Shown here: in pieces, positions 1-4,947 of the stretch
Layout of the letters: each line of letters begins with the position of its first letter
Position numbering within the stretch: position 1 is the stretch's first letter
NCBI GenBank assembly: GCA_022705265.1
Contig: JAKJEU010000099.1
Location: forward strand, 1 to 5,631
DNA: 5,631 nucleotides
Source of the DNA: Pseudomonadota bacterium
GTDB lineage: Bacteria > Pseudomonadota > Alphaproteobacteria > JAKJEU01
Reading direction: 5' to 3'
Position numbers and translations under genes: made by a program
Notes under the pieces: generated by a model
The model's database searches: none
Told to the model about the DNA's origin: nothing
The model's input: the letters and a program-made list of their open reading frames with translations, nothing else

Positions 1-85
1 TAGAAGCAAGTACAGCTTGTCTTTGAGCTACCCATTCCATTCTTTTGCCTGCCATTTGGAATAATGTCATATTTGATAAATCCAT
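1..85 (-). CDS. flgB: Flagellar basal-body rod protein FlgB, N-terminal fragment
   Basis: Reading leftward from the ATG at 85-83, 28 codons are visible before the window ends. The peptide begins MDLSNMTLFQMAGKRMEW and continues with QRQAVLAS. This matches the start of alphaproteobacterial FlgB proteins (MDL..., then an ERM-W-QRQ-VLA helix leading into the N-I-A-N-A/D-TPGY rod motif, which would lie just outside the window). FlgB is a proximal rod subunit exported through the flagellar type III apparatus and placed directly above the MS ring. A Shine-Dalgarno AAAGGA lies 8 nt before the start (99-94), and a sigma-54 promoter stands about 46 nt upstream. The gene is divergent from the fhlB-like/fliO/fliP unit. 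By analogy with other alphaproteobacteria, flgC, fliE or fliQ may follow outside the window. Too short for a full family test, but start, ribosome site, promoter and context all agree. Confidence 0.85.
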   Translation of the reverse strand, partial: MDLSNMTLFQMAGKRMEWVAQRQAVLAS

Positions 86-130
86 GATTATTTTCCTTTT
101 TTTAAATTAATTTCAACTTCGAGAAATCTT

Positions 131-147
131 TTGCAACAAGCGTGCCA
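131..147 (-). promoter_or_regulatory. Sigma-54 (RpoN) promoter for flgB
   Basis: On the minus strand the sequence is TGGCACG-CTTG-TTGCAA. It has the -24 GG (146-145) and -12 GC (134-133) at exact sigma-54 spacing and matches the consensus TGGCAC-N5-TTGCW at every defined position. Transcription should start near 121, giving a leader of about 36 nt before the flgB ATG at 85. RpoN together with an enhancer-binding activator of the FlbD/NtrC type drives rod and hook genes in Caulobacter and relatives. The activator site would be expected some 100 bp upstream, that is inside the divergent gene starting at 199. I could not identify it. Confidence 0.85.
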
Positions 148-155
148 TTTTTTCG

Positions 156-188
156 TTAACATTTTTTAAACTGAATCTGAGTCATAAT
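156..188 (+). promoter_or_regulatory. Possible promoter of the fhlB-like/fliO/fliP unit with a CtrA-like site
   Basis: GTTAACATTTTTTAAAC (155-171) contains two TTAA words (156-159 and 166-169) separated by 6 bases, one fewer than the CtrA consensus TTAA-N7-TTAA. CATAAT at 183-188 could serve as a -10, placing the start of transcription near 195, only a few bases before the ATG at 199. The TTAA pair would then overlap the -35 region, as is usual for CtrA-activated promoters. No good -35 hexamer is seen. In such AT-rich DNA this may be chance, so it is a weak call. Confidence 0.3.
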
Positions 189-198
189 TTTTCATAAA

Positions 199-483
199 AT
201 GACTGATAAAGAAAATGACAACAAACCAATAACCGCTTTTGCCGTAACTTATGATGACGAGCTTGGGCAAAAACCTTTGATAACCGCCAAAGGTAAGGGA
301 AAGCTTGCGGAAAAAATTCTTGATATTGCTTTTGATAATAATGTCAAAGTAAGACAAGACAGCGACCTTGTTGAAATTCTTGATTCGGTTGATGTTGGAG
401 AGGAAATTCCCCTAAAAGCCCTTGGTCCCGTTACCGAGATTTTAGAGTATGTGTATATGTTGAACGAAAGGTATAAAAAATGA
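199..483 (+). CDS. Stand-alone FlhB cytoplasmic-domain homologue (EscU/YscU/FlhB C-terminal family)
   Basis: The 94-residue soluble protein corresponds to the cytoplasmic part of the export switch protein FlhB only, with no membrane segments. Visible family features are an initial strand (ITAFAVTYDDE, about residues 11-21), a P-L-I-TAKGKG-LAEKI helix (26-40), the strand/helix NNVKVRQDSDLVEIL (47-61), GEEIPLKALGPV (67-78) and the closing EILEYVYMLN helix (80-89). Full-length FlhB has an NPTH autocleavage site just before the AFAV-like strand. Here it is replaced by NKPITAFAV, so self-cleavage is not expected. Small proteins of this kind are widespread (YlqH in Bacillus, FlhX in Helicobacter, where FlhX can stand in for the cleaved FlhB fragment). 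A role at the export gate or in substrate-specificity switching is inferred. The ATG is the first start after an in-frame stop at 178-180. No Shine-Dalgarno is visible, which may mean a very short leader. Its stop overlaps the next start (ATGA, 480-483). Confidence 0.8.
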   Translation: MTDKENDNKPITAFAVTYDDELGQKPLITAKGKGKLAEKILDIAFDNNVKVRQDSDLVEILDSVDVGEEIPLKALGPVTEILEYVYMLNERYKK

Positions 484-710
484 CATCTATTGAAGATGAA
501 TTTAAAAAAGCAGAGTCGATTATAAATATGAGTGAAAGGTTAATCGAAAAAGGCATAAGCTTAAATCTTAAAGCTTTGGAAAAAATTATATTCAACATTC
601 ATGACACCATTATTGAAGACACTACAAAATACTCTGGATTCTTGGATAAAATGAATGATATAACTATATTAATGGACGATTTGTCTAAAAAAATGGTTGA
701 AAAAAGGTAA
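480..710 (+). CDS. Small helical protein of unknown function in the fliOP operon
   Basis: The 76 residues are not assigned to a named family. The protein is charged and almost wholly helical: an amphipathic helix (about 5-24, EDEFKKAESIINMSERLIEK), a short G-ISLNLKALE turn (25-34), a helix around IIFNIHDTII (36-45) and a final helix KMNDITILMDDLSKKM (57-72). It has no signal peptide, membrane segment or cysteine. The pattern of a helix, then G-x-x-L-x-L-x-x-LE and a last helix ending in a D-x-L-x-K segment recalls small unnamed proteins beside FlhB-domain genes in other alphaproteobacterial flagellar clusters; this is recollection, not a search result. The start ATG overlaps the previous stop and has AAAGG (467-471) 8 nt upstream. 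Translational coupling and position suggest a flagellar role, for instance a small cytoplasmic chaperone or export accessory, but the sequence does not prove this. Confidence 0.75.
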   Translation: MTSIEDEFKKAESIINMSERLIEKGISLNLKALEKIIFNIHDTIIEDTTKYSGFLDKMNDITILMDDLSKKMVEKR

Positions 711-717
711 TTTTAAT

Positions 718-1038
718 ATGGGTTCTCATTACGCTATGGCTTTTTCTGGCTTTATAATAGTCTTAGGACTTATGGGGCTTACCTTATTTTTGCTTAAAAA
801 ACTTATGAGCAAAATGAACCAAAATTTTTCAAATGAAAAAAGAATCAACATAATTGAAACCTTTTATCTTGACCCTAAACGCAAACTCGTTTTGGTGCAA
901 TTGGACAACAAACAACATTTATTGCTTATTGGTGGAGCTAATGATATAGTCGTTGAAAAAAATATCGAACCAAAAACAATTAAAAAAGAAATTGAACAAG
1001 AAATCGCAAAGATAAAAGACAATGATAAAAATAATTAA
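718..1038 (+). CDS. fliO: Flagellar biosynthetic protein FliO
   Basis: A 106-residue bitopic membrane protein. A short periplasmic N-terminus is followed by one transmembrane helix (about residues 8-28, rich in G, L, I and F) and a positive stop (KKLMSKM). The cytoplasmic domain carries the FliO core, roughly residues 42-80, with NIIETFYLDPKRKLVLVQLDNK and then HLLLIGGANDIVVEK, which matches the conserved D-x-K/R-x-LVLV...LLIG pattern. The tail is lysine- and glutamate-rich. FliO helps FliP assemble into the export gate and is lost from the finished complex. The ATG at 718 is preferred because AAAGG (703-707) lies 10 nt before it. An in-frame TTG at 697 would add seven residues but has no ribosome site. 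Only 7 nt separate it from the previous gene, and its last 17 nt overlap fliP. Confidence 0.88.
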   Translation: MGSHYAMAFSGFIIVLGLMGLTLFLLKKLMSKMNQNFSNEKRINIIETFYLDPKRKLVLVQLDNKQHLLLIGGANDIVVEKNIEPKTIKKEIEQEIAKIKDNDKNN

Positions 1039-1747
1039 ATCGTTATTCATTTATTTGTTACTTACCGCCCCACTCCAAGCTCAAACCGTAAATATTGACC
1101 TTGGCGGAGAAAGTGGCTCGACAACTGCTCGAATTATTCAATTATTTTTGATTATAACAATTCTTTCCATTGCTCCATCTTTGCTTGTTATGGTTACTTC
1201 GTTTACTCGGATTATTATTGTGTTTTCAATTATAAGACAAGCAATGGCATCTCAACAAACACCTCCGAATATGGTTATGGTGTCGCTTGCTTTGTTTTTG
1301 ACTGGCTTTATTATGATGCCGACCTTTAACCAAGCTTGGCAAACTGGAATTGAACCCTTAATTGCCGAAAAAATCGAAGCAAAAGAGGCCTTGACACTTT
1401 CTGCAAAGCCTTTTCACGCTTTTATGATGAAACAGGTAAGAGAAAAAGATTTAGAGCTTTTTATGAACATGCACAAAGAAGCAAAAGTCGAAAAACAAGA
1501 AGATGTTCCGCTGTCCGCTCTTATCCCTGCTTTTATGATAAGCGAATTAAGACGGGCTTTTGAAATCGGATTTTTAATATTTCTCCCCTTCCTTGTAATT
1601 GACATGATAATCGCATCAGTTTTGATGAGTATGGGTATGATGATGTTACCTCCTACTATGCTTGCGATGCCGTTCAAACTCATATTTTTCGTGCTTATTG
1701 ACGGTTGGTATATGTTGGCAGGAAGCTTGGTGCAAAGTTTTAAATGA
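1022..1747 (+). CDS. fliP: Flagellar type III export gate protein FliP
   Basis: The 241-residue length is typical of FliP (about 245). A cleavable signal peptide is visible (KIIKSLFIYLLLTAPLQA, cleavage near residue 20). Four hydrophobic segments follow at about 38-57, 83-100, 175-205 and 209-233, separated by a hydrophilic loop (about 105-160). The signature region MVTSFTRIIIVFSIIRQAM (57-75), followed by QQTPPN, is nearly canonical. ALIPAFMISELRRAFEIGF (166-184) and the methionine-rich SMGMMMLPP (203-211) are also conserved; the latter corresponds to the loop that seals the closed gate in Salmonella FliP. FliP pentamers with FliQ and FliR form the channel through which rod, hook and filament proteins leave the cell. 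The ribosome site is weak (AAAAG at 1014-1018), so translation probably depends on coupling to fliO, whose end it overlaps. The signal peptide fixes the start. Confidence 0.97.
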   Translation: MIKIIKSLFIYLLLTAPLQAQTVNIDLGGESGSTTARIIQLFLIITILSIAPSLLVMVTSFTRIIIVFSIIRQAMASQQTPPNMVMVSLALFLTGFIMMPTFNQAWQTGIEPLIAEKIEAKEALTLSAKPFHAFMMKQVREKDLELFMNMHKEAKVEKQEDVPLSALIPAFMISELRRAFEIGFLIFLPFLVIDMIIASVLMSMGMMMLPPTMLAMPFKLIFFVLIDGWYMLAGSLVQSFK

Positions 1748-2010
1748 TTGTACGATTTTTAATAAAAGGAAGAGTTCAAAAAGTTGGTTACAGACATTTT
1801 GTAATAACCAAAGCCGAAATTGTTTCCATTCACGGCATGATACGAAATCTTAAAGACGGAAATGTTGAGCTTTTCTTAGAAGGAGATGAAGCAAGAATAT
1901 CACTTATGTATAATTTTTGTTTAAAAGGTCCAATGTTTGCAAGAGTCGATGACATTGAAAAAGAAATTGCAAAAGACTTTCCATTAAGCGATGATTATAT
2001 TACCTTTTAA
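1744..2010 (+). CDS. acyP: Acylphosphatase, translationally coupled to fliP
   Basis: An 88-residue single-domain protein of the usual acylphosphatase size (about 90). It hydrolyses carboxyl-phosphate bonds such as those in acetyl phosphate or 1,3-bisphosphoglycerate. The phosphate-binding loop is GRVQKVGYRHF (residues 9-19), which includes the catalytic arginine Arg17. The second signature HGMIRNLKDGNVELFLEGD (30-48) carries the catalytic asparagine Asn35. The loop usually reads VQGVGFR; lysine at position 13 replaces the first glycine. The ATG overlaps the fliP stop (ATGA, 1744-1747) and has no strong ribosome site of its own. Acylphosphatases are not part of the flagellar machine. Co-expression could be incidental or could link acyl-phosphate pools to motility control, and nothing in the sequence decides between these. 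No terminator is seen after it before the flagellin control region. Confidence 0.92.
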   Translation: MIVRFLIKGRVQKVGYRHFVITKAEIVSIHGMIRNLKDGNVELFLEGDEARISLMYNFCLKGPMFARVDDIEKEIAKDFPLSDDYITF

Positions 2011-2018
2011 ATCCTTAC

Positions 2019-2040
2019 TTAACCTTTGATTAACCTTTGA
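2019..2040 (+). promoter_or_regulatory. Tandem 11-bp repeat containing a CtrA-type box (TTAA-N7-TTAA)
   Basis: TTAACCTTTGA occurs twice without a gap (2019-2029 and 2030-2040). The repeat creates TTAA at 2019-2022 and again at 2030-2033 with exactly seven bases between, the published spacing for the response regulator CtrA, and both copies continue as TTAAC. A unit of 11 bp places both half-sites on the same face of the helix. The block ends 4 nt before the -35 hexamer of the flagellin promoter, so a bound regulator would touch RNA polymerase. CtrA controls flagellar genes in many alphaproteobacteria. No regulator gene lies in this window to confirm it. Confidence 0.6.
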
Positions 2041-2044
2041 TGTC

Positions 2045-2073
2045 TTGACTTTTAAGTTAAAAAACAATAAAAT
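2045..2073 (+). promoter_or_regulatory. Sigma-70-type promoter of the flagellin gene
   Basis: TTGACT (2045-2050) and TAAAAT (2068-2073) are separated by 17 bases. Each differs from consensus at one position, so the element is strong. Transcription is predicted to start near 2080, leaving a leader of about 68 nt before the ATG at 2148. No sigma-54 or sigma-28 element is seen here, so the flagellin gene appears to be read by the housekeeping sigma factor, probably modulated through the CtrA-type box just upstream. Confidence 0.65.
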
Positions 2074-2078
2074 AAAGA

Positions 2079-2119
2079 TTATGAGAGGATGTTCCTTTCA
2101 TAAACCTAGAAGGTTTTAT
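2079..2119 (+). promoter_or_regulatory. Two hairpins in the flagellin mRNA leader
   Basis: The first hairpin pairs TTATGAGAGGA (2079-2089) with TCCTTTCATAA (2093-2103) over a 3-nt loop: 11 pairs, one of them G-U. The second pairs AAACCT (2102-2107) with AGGTTT (2111-2116) over a 3-nt AGA loop, extendable by A-T pairs with one bulged T (2117). The two share bases 2102-2103, so full pairing of one costs the other an end pair. The first begins essentially at the predicted transcript start. Neither is followed by a T-run, so they are not terminators. Such leaders can protect mRNA or be bound by regulators; in Caulobacter, FlbT acts on the flagellin mRNA leader. The ribosome site AAGGAG (2135-2140) lies downstream and unpaired. 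Confidence 0.6.
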
Positions 2120-2147
2120 AATAATATCCATAGTAAGGAGAAAAATC

Positions 2148-3947
2148 ATGTCTAATTCAGGTATTACACTAACCTCAAGTATGAGGACAAACTTATTAAA
2201 CTTGCAAAAGACTCAAGCTTTGTTTGATGTGACGCAAAACAAATTGTCAACTGGTAAGAAAGTTAACTCTGCTGTTGATAATCCTTCGTCCTTCTTCACT
2301 GCTCAGTCTCTTTCAACTCGTGCTGGTGCACTTGAAGGTTTGCTTGACGGTATGGGACAAGCAGTTCAAACAATTAAGGCTGCTGATACTTCTATCACAT
2401 CAATGAAAAAACTCGTTGAACAAGCAACATCTCTTGCAAACTCTGCTCGTGATACATCTAACACCGCTGCTACAAAAACTGGTACAGTAGATCTTGGCCC
2501 TCTCGGTGCTCCAACTGAAGTTGCTGGCGTTAACGCTAACGACACTTTCAGCATTCGTCTTGGTGCTGGTGATACAATTACTGGTACAAAAAATGTTTCA
2601 TTGACACAAACAATGGAACAAATCAGTACTGCTATCCCATCTACAAACACCTTAGCGATTAAAGTTGGTGATAACAACTTCGTTAAGATTGTTGTTTTAT
2701 CAGCTGATACTGTTGAAGCTCTTACCAAGAAAATTAACGATAACACAAAGTTAAAAGGTCTTGTTACTGCTTCTGTGGTTGATGGTAAATTCCAAATCAA
2801 ATCAACAGACGCTAAAAATGCTATTACAGTACAAAGTCTCACCGGAGCTGGTACTGCTAACAATACAATAACAACCGCTTTGGGTCTCGATACAGGATTC
2901 TCAGTTAAAGTTGTTACAGCTGGTACTGCTGTTATTACTGGCGATGCTGTTGCTGGCTTAACAAGTGCTAGCACACTTTCATCTCTTGGAATTTCTCCAA
3001 CTCCTGCAAAAATCAGGGTTACTGTTGGTGAAAATGTTACCGAACTTGAGCTTTCTGCTGGCGCTACTGTAGCCAACTTAGATACAGCTCTTGAAGCAAT
3101 TGACGGCATCGGAAGTGCTTCTATTGCTTCAACCGTATTCTCTGTTACTGGTGATGCTGGTAAAGCTATCAAGATTGAAGATGTTACTGGTAACCTTGCA
3201 AGTACTCTTGGTATTAAAACATCAGACTATGTGAAACCAACAACTGGTGGTATTCAAAAATTAGTCGATGATATTAATGCTTTAAGTACTGATATTAAGG
3301 CAGAAGTTGATAAAAATGGTTATCTTAAGATTTCATCAACAACTGGTGATAATATTGTTATTACTGATACTGCAAATGCTACTGGTGTAAACGGTAAAGC
3401 TGCTGCATCTCTTGGTATTAGCGGTCTTGCTGATAACGGTACAAACGTAAGAAAGAGCTATTCTGAACAATTCGATGCTGTTCTTAACCAAATCGACCAA
3501 ATTGTTCAAAATGCTGATACTTCTTATAAAGGTGTTAACTTGTTGAATGGCGATGACTTGACTGTGAACTTTAATGAAAACCGTACATCAAGCTTATTGA
3601 TTCAAGGTTCTACATTAGATACAGCTGGTCTTGGTCTTAACGAAGCAAGAAATGAGTGGAAATCTTCTGCTGATATCGATAGAGCTTTGGCTGATATCGA
3701 TACAGCAACCTCTCGTTTGGAAACAAAGGCTTCAGAACTCGGTCAAAACTTAAGTATTATTCAAACTCGTGAAGACTTCACAGAAAATATGATTAATACA
3801 TTGACTACTGGTGCTGACTCATTGACATTGGCTGATATGAACGAAGAAGCTGTAAACTTGCTTGCTTTACAAGTCAGACAACAATTGGGTACAAACGCGT
3901 TGTCACTCGCATCTCAATCACAACAAGGTGTTTTAAGATTGTTCTAA
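2148..3947 (+). CDS. Flagellin (filament subunit), large form
   Basis: A 599-residue flagellin, exported through the flagellar type III apparatus and polymerised as the filament. The N-terminal D0/D1 helices (about residues 1-105) contain SSMRTNLLNLQKTQALFD, NKLSTGKKVNSAVDNPSSFF and SITSMKKLVEQATSLANSA. The C-terminal D1/D0 helices (about 432-599) include YKGVNLLNG and end in ALSLASQSQQGVLRLF, the usual terminal pattern. The middle (about 106-430) is an exposed variable region of beta-rich, threonine- and alanine-rich sequence with three flagellin-IN-like units. There is no signal peptide and no cysteine, as expected. At nearly 600 residues it is larger than many alphaproteobacterial flagellins (often 270-400), all of the excess being in the middle. 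The start has AAGGAG 7 nt upstream (2135-2140). The gene is richer in GCT, GGT and AAC codons than its neighbours, as in highly expressed genes. It is monocistronic: its own promoter and a strong terminator flank it. No flaF or flbT follows. Confidence 0.97.
   Translation: MSNSGITLTSSMRTNLLNLQKTQALFDVTQNKLSTGKKVNSAVDNPSSFFTAQSLSTRAGALEGLLDGMGQAVQTIKAADTSITSMKKLVEQATSLANSARDTSNTAATKTGTVDLGPLGAPTEVAGVNANDTFSIRLGAGDTITGTKNVSLTQTMEQISTAIPSTNTLAIKVGDNNFVKIVVLSADTVEALTKKINDNTKLKGLVTASVVDGKFQIKSTDAKNAITVQSLTGAGTANNTITTALGLDTGFSVKVVTAGTAVITGDAVAGLTSASTLSSLGISPTPAKIRVTVGENVTELELSAGATVANLDTALEAIDGIGSASIASTVFSVTGDAGKAIKIEDVTGNLASTLGIKTSDYVKPTTGGIQKLVDDINALSTDIKAEVDKNGYLKISSTTGDNIVITDTANATGVNGKAAASLGISGLADNGTNVRKSYSEQFDAVLNQIDQIVQNADTSYKGVNLLNGDDLTVNFNENRTSSLLIQGSTLDTAGLGLNEARNEWKSSADIDRALADIDTATSRLETKASELGQNLSIIQTREDFTENMINTLTTGADSLTLADMNEEAVNLLALQVRQQLGTNALSLASQSQQGVLRLF
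2649..3425 (+). repeat. Three degenerate flagellin-IN-type units in the flagellin variable region
   Basis: Three protein-level units share one plan: a valine/isoleucine-rich strand, a helix of the form T-x-x-x-L-x-x-x-IN or similar, a strand around ...DGKFQI / STVFSV / NGYLKI, an I-x-I/V strand, and a close in LGL/LGI. Unit 1 spans residues 168-248 (helix EALTKKINDN, close TALGLDTG). Unit 2 spans 287-357 (ANLDTALEAIDG, close STLGIKT). Unit 3 spans 366-426 (GIQKLVDDINALS, close ASLGISG). An extra LGISP at 280-284 precedes unit 2. The plan resembles the Flagellin_IN motif found in flagellin and hook-associated proteins. Boundaries are by eye and DNA identity between units is low. Confidence 0.5.
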
Positions 3948-3978
3948 TACTTTTGAGACGATTGAATTAAACAAAAGC

Positions 3979-4014
3979 AAAGGGTGGAAAAGAAATTTTC
4001 CACCCTTTCTTTAT
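3979..4014 (+). terminator. Strong rho-independent terminator after flagellin
   Basis: A perfect 13-bp stem, AAAGGGTGGAAAA (3979-3991) with its complement at 3996-4008, is closed by a GAAA loop and followed by CTTTATTATT. It begins 31 nt after the flagellin stop. The T-tract is interrupted but the stem is very stable. The A-run on the other side could also let it stop leftward transcription. Confidence 0.9.
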
Positions 4015-4104
4015 TATTCTTATAAATATTTAGTCCTTTTATTTTAATTAAATAATGAAAATTGATTTTTATTAACTTACCAAGTAATAATTAAAACACA
4101 AAAT

Positions 4105-4138
4105 AAAAATCCTTAGATTTCATTGTCCAAGGATTTTT
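4105..4138 (-). terminator. Terminator of the solute-binding protein gene, possibly bidirectional
   Basis: AAAAATCCTT (4105-4114) pairs perfectly with AAGGATTTTT (4129-4138) across a 14-nt loop. It lies 37 nt beyond the stop of the minus-strand gene. Read leftward, the stem is followed by a T-rich stretch (ATTTTGTGTTTTAATT). Read rightward, its own T5 precedes AAAATGATTTT. It separates the convergent flagellin and binding-protein genes. The interval between the two terminators (4015-4104) is AT-rich and I see nothing else in it. Confidence 0.75.
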
Positions 4139-4175
4139 AAAATGATTTTATTCTATGCGACATGAATTAAGCTAA

Positions 4176-4906
4176 TTATTTTAATCCATAAGATGACAAT
4201 ATTTTATCAAATTCGCCGTTTGATTTAATAATTTCAAAACCTTTATTAAAATCTGAAATTATTTTTTCGCATTTAGGATTTACCTTACCGCAAACTATAT
4301 ACAAAGGATTAGATGACAAGGAATTTTTTGTAAAATCAATTTTATCAAGCATTTCTTTATCCGATTTTAATGCATCTTTTACGACAATTTCGTCATCCAA
4401 AGTAAGATCCACCCTCTTTGCAACAAGTTTTTTATATTAGTATTAAAATCGCTGGCTTCTTCTTTTTTGAAATCATTATTTTTAAGAAAATCATCACCAT
4501 AAGCATATCCACGAATAGTCGCGACTGTCTTACCTTTTAAGCTTTCAATTCCATTATATTCAAAGGTATCGTCTTTTCTTTTTATAAATTTGACATCGTT
4601 AACCGCATAAGAAGAAGAAAATAGCAAAGTTTTTTCACCTTCTTCGCTAATCCATTCATGAGTAATGTCATATTCACCCTTTTTAACCCCTTCGATTGCT
4701 CTTGTCCAAGGAATAAATTTAACACTTATATTATAACCTTGTGTTTCAAGAGATTTTTTAGCAACATCAATAGAAATACCTTGATTAGAGCTTTCCGAAA
4801 CCGCAAAAGGAGGCCAAGGATCCGCAACAAAAGTTATCTCTTCCGCACTAAAAGCTTGACCAGACATCATTGATAAAAGCAAAGAAAGTACCACAGTATT
4901 TTTCAT
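4176..4906 (-). pseudogene. Periplasmic solute-binding protein (SBP_bac_3 family), frameshifted
   Basis: The ATG at 4906-4904 has a strong GGAGG (4915-4911). A signal peptide (VVLSLLLSMMSGQAFSA, cleavage near residues 20-21) leads into a family-3 solute-binding domain: ITFVADPWPPFA (24-35), GISIDVAKKSLETQGY (43-58), FIPWTRAIEGVKKGEYD (64-80) and LKGKTVATIRGYAYGDDF (113-130). The frame is lost at codon 165 (GGG, 4414-4412), where the reading drifts into GWILLWMTKLS and stops at 4379. The next frame carries the expected continuation from 4412, VDLTLDDEIVVKDAL, to the proper C-terminus GEFDKILSSYGLK and stop at 4176. One extra G in the GGG run would restore a 243-residue protein of normal length reading QRGVDLTLDD. 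The position where family members bind the ligand carboxylate (T-x-E-R before the FS motif) reads SEEGEKTLLFS, with Gly90 in place of Arg, so the ligand may not be a standard amino acid. No permease or ATPase gene is nearby. It is either a recent pseudogene or a sequencing/assembly error; both halves look otherwise intact. Confidence 0.85.
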
Positions 4907-4947
4907 AAAACCTCCATTATTATCTAATAAAAAAAACGGTACTTAAT

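Noticed and set aside
220..290. Enhancer site for a FlbD/NtrC-type activator of the flgB promoter, around GGGCAAAAACC
   Set aside because: The position is right for an enhancer, but the match to known ftr elements is poor and the sequence is constrained by coding.
166..357. Minus-strand open frame between flgB and the fhlB-like gene
   Set aside because: It overlaps the fhlB-like gene in antisense and has no ribosome site. The region is explained by the divergent genes and promoters.
697..717. TTG start for fliO at 697
   Set aside because: It has no ribosome site, whereas the ATG at 718 has AAAGG at proper distance and gives a normal FliO N-terminus.
1414..1683. Minus-strand open frame of 89 codons inside fliP
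   Set aside because: It lies antisense to highly conserved fliP sequence, with no start context or family features.
2050..2062. Palindrome TTTTAAGTTAAAA in the spacer of the flagellin promoter, as an operator
   Set aside because: The arms are only A and T in an AT-rich region, so such symmetry is expected by chance. Not enough to name an operator.
2366..3172. Long open frame of 268 codons on the minus strand inside the flagellin gene
   Set aside because: It is a mirror of the strongly biased flagellin codons. It has no ribosome site or recognisable domain, and the forward frame is an unmistakable flagellin.
4379..4420. Programmed frameshift or phase-variable tract in the binding-protein gene
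   Set aside because: A run of three G is too short for slipped-strand phase variation, and no slippery heptamer with downstream structure is evident. Mutation or read error is simpler.
4658..4873. Plus-strand open frame of 71 codons opposite the binding-protein gene
   Set aside because: Shadow of the minus-strand coding sequence; its arginine-rich composition resembles no protein family I know.
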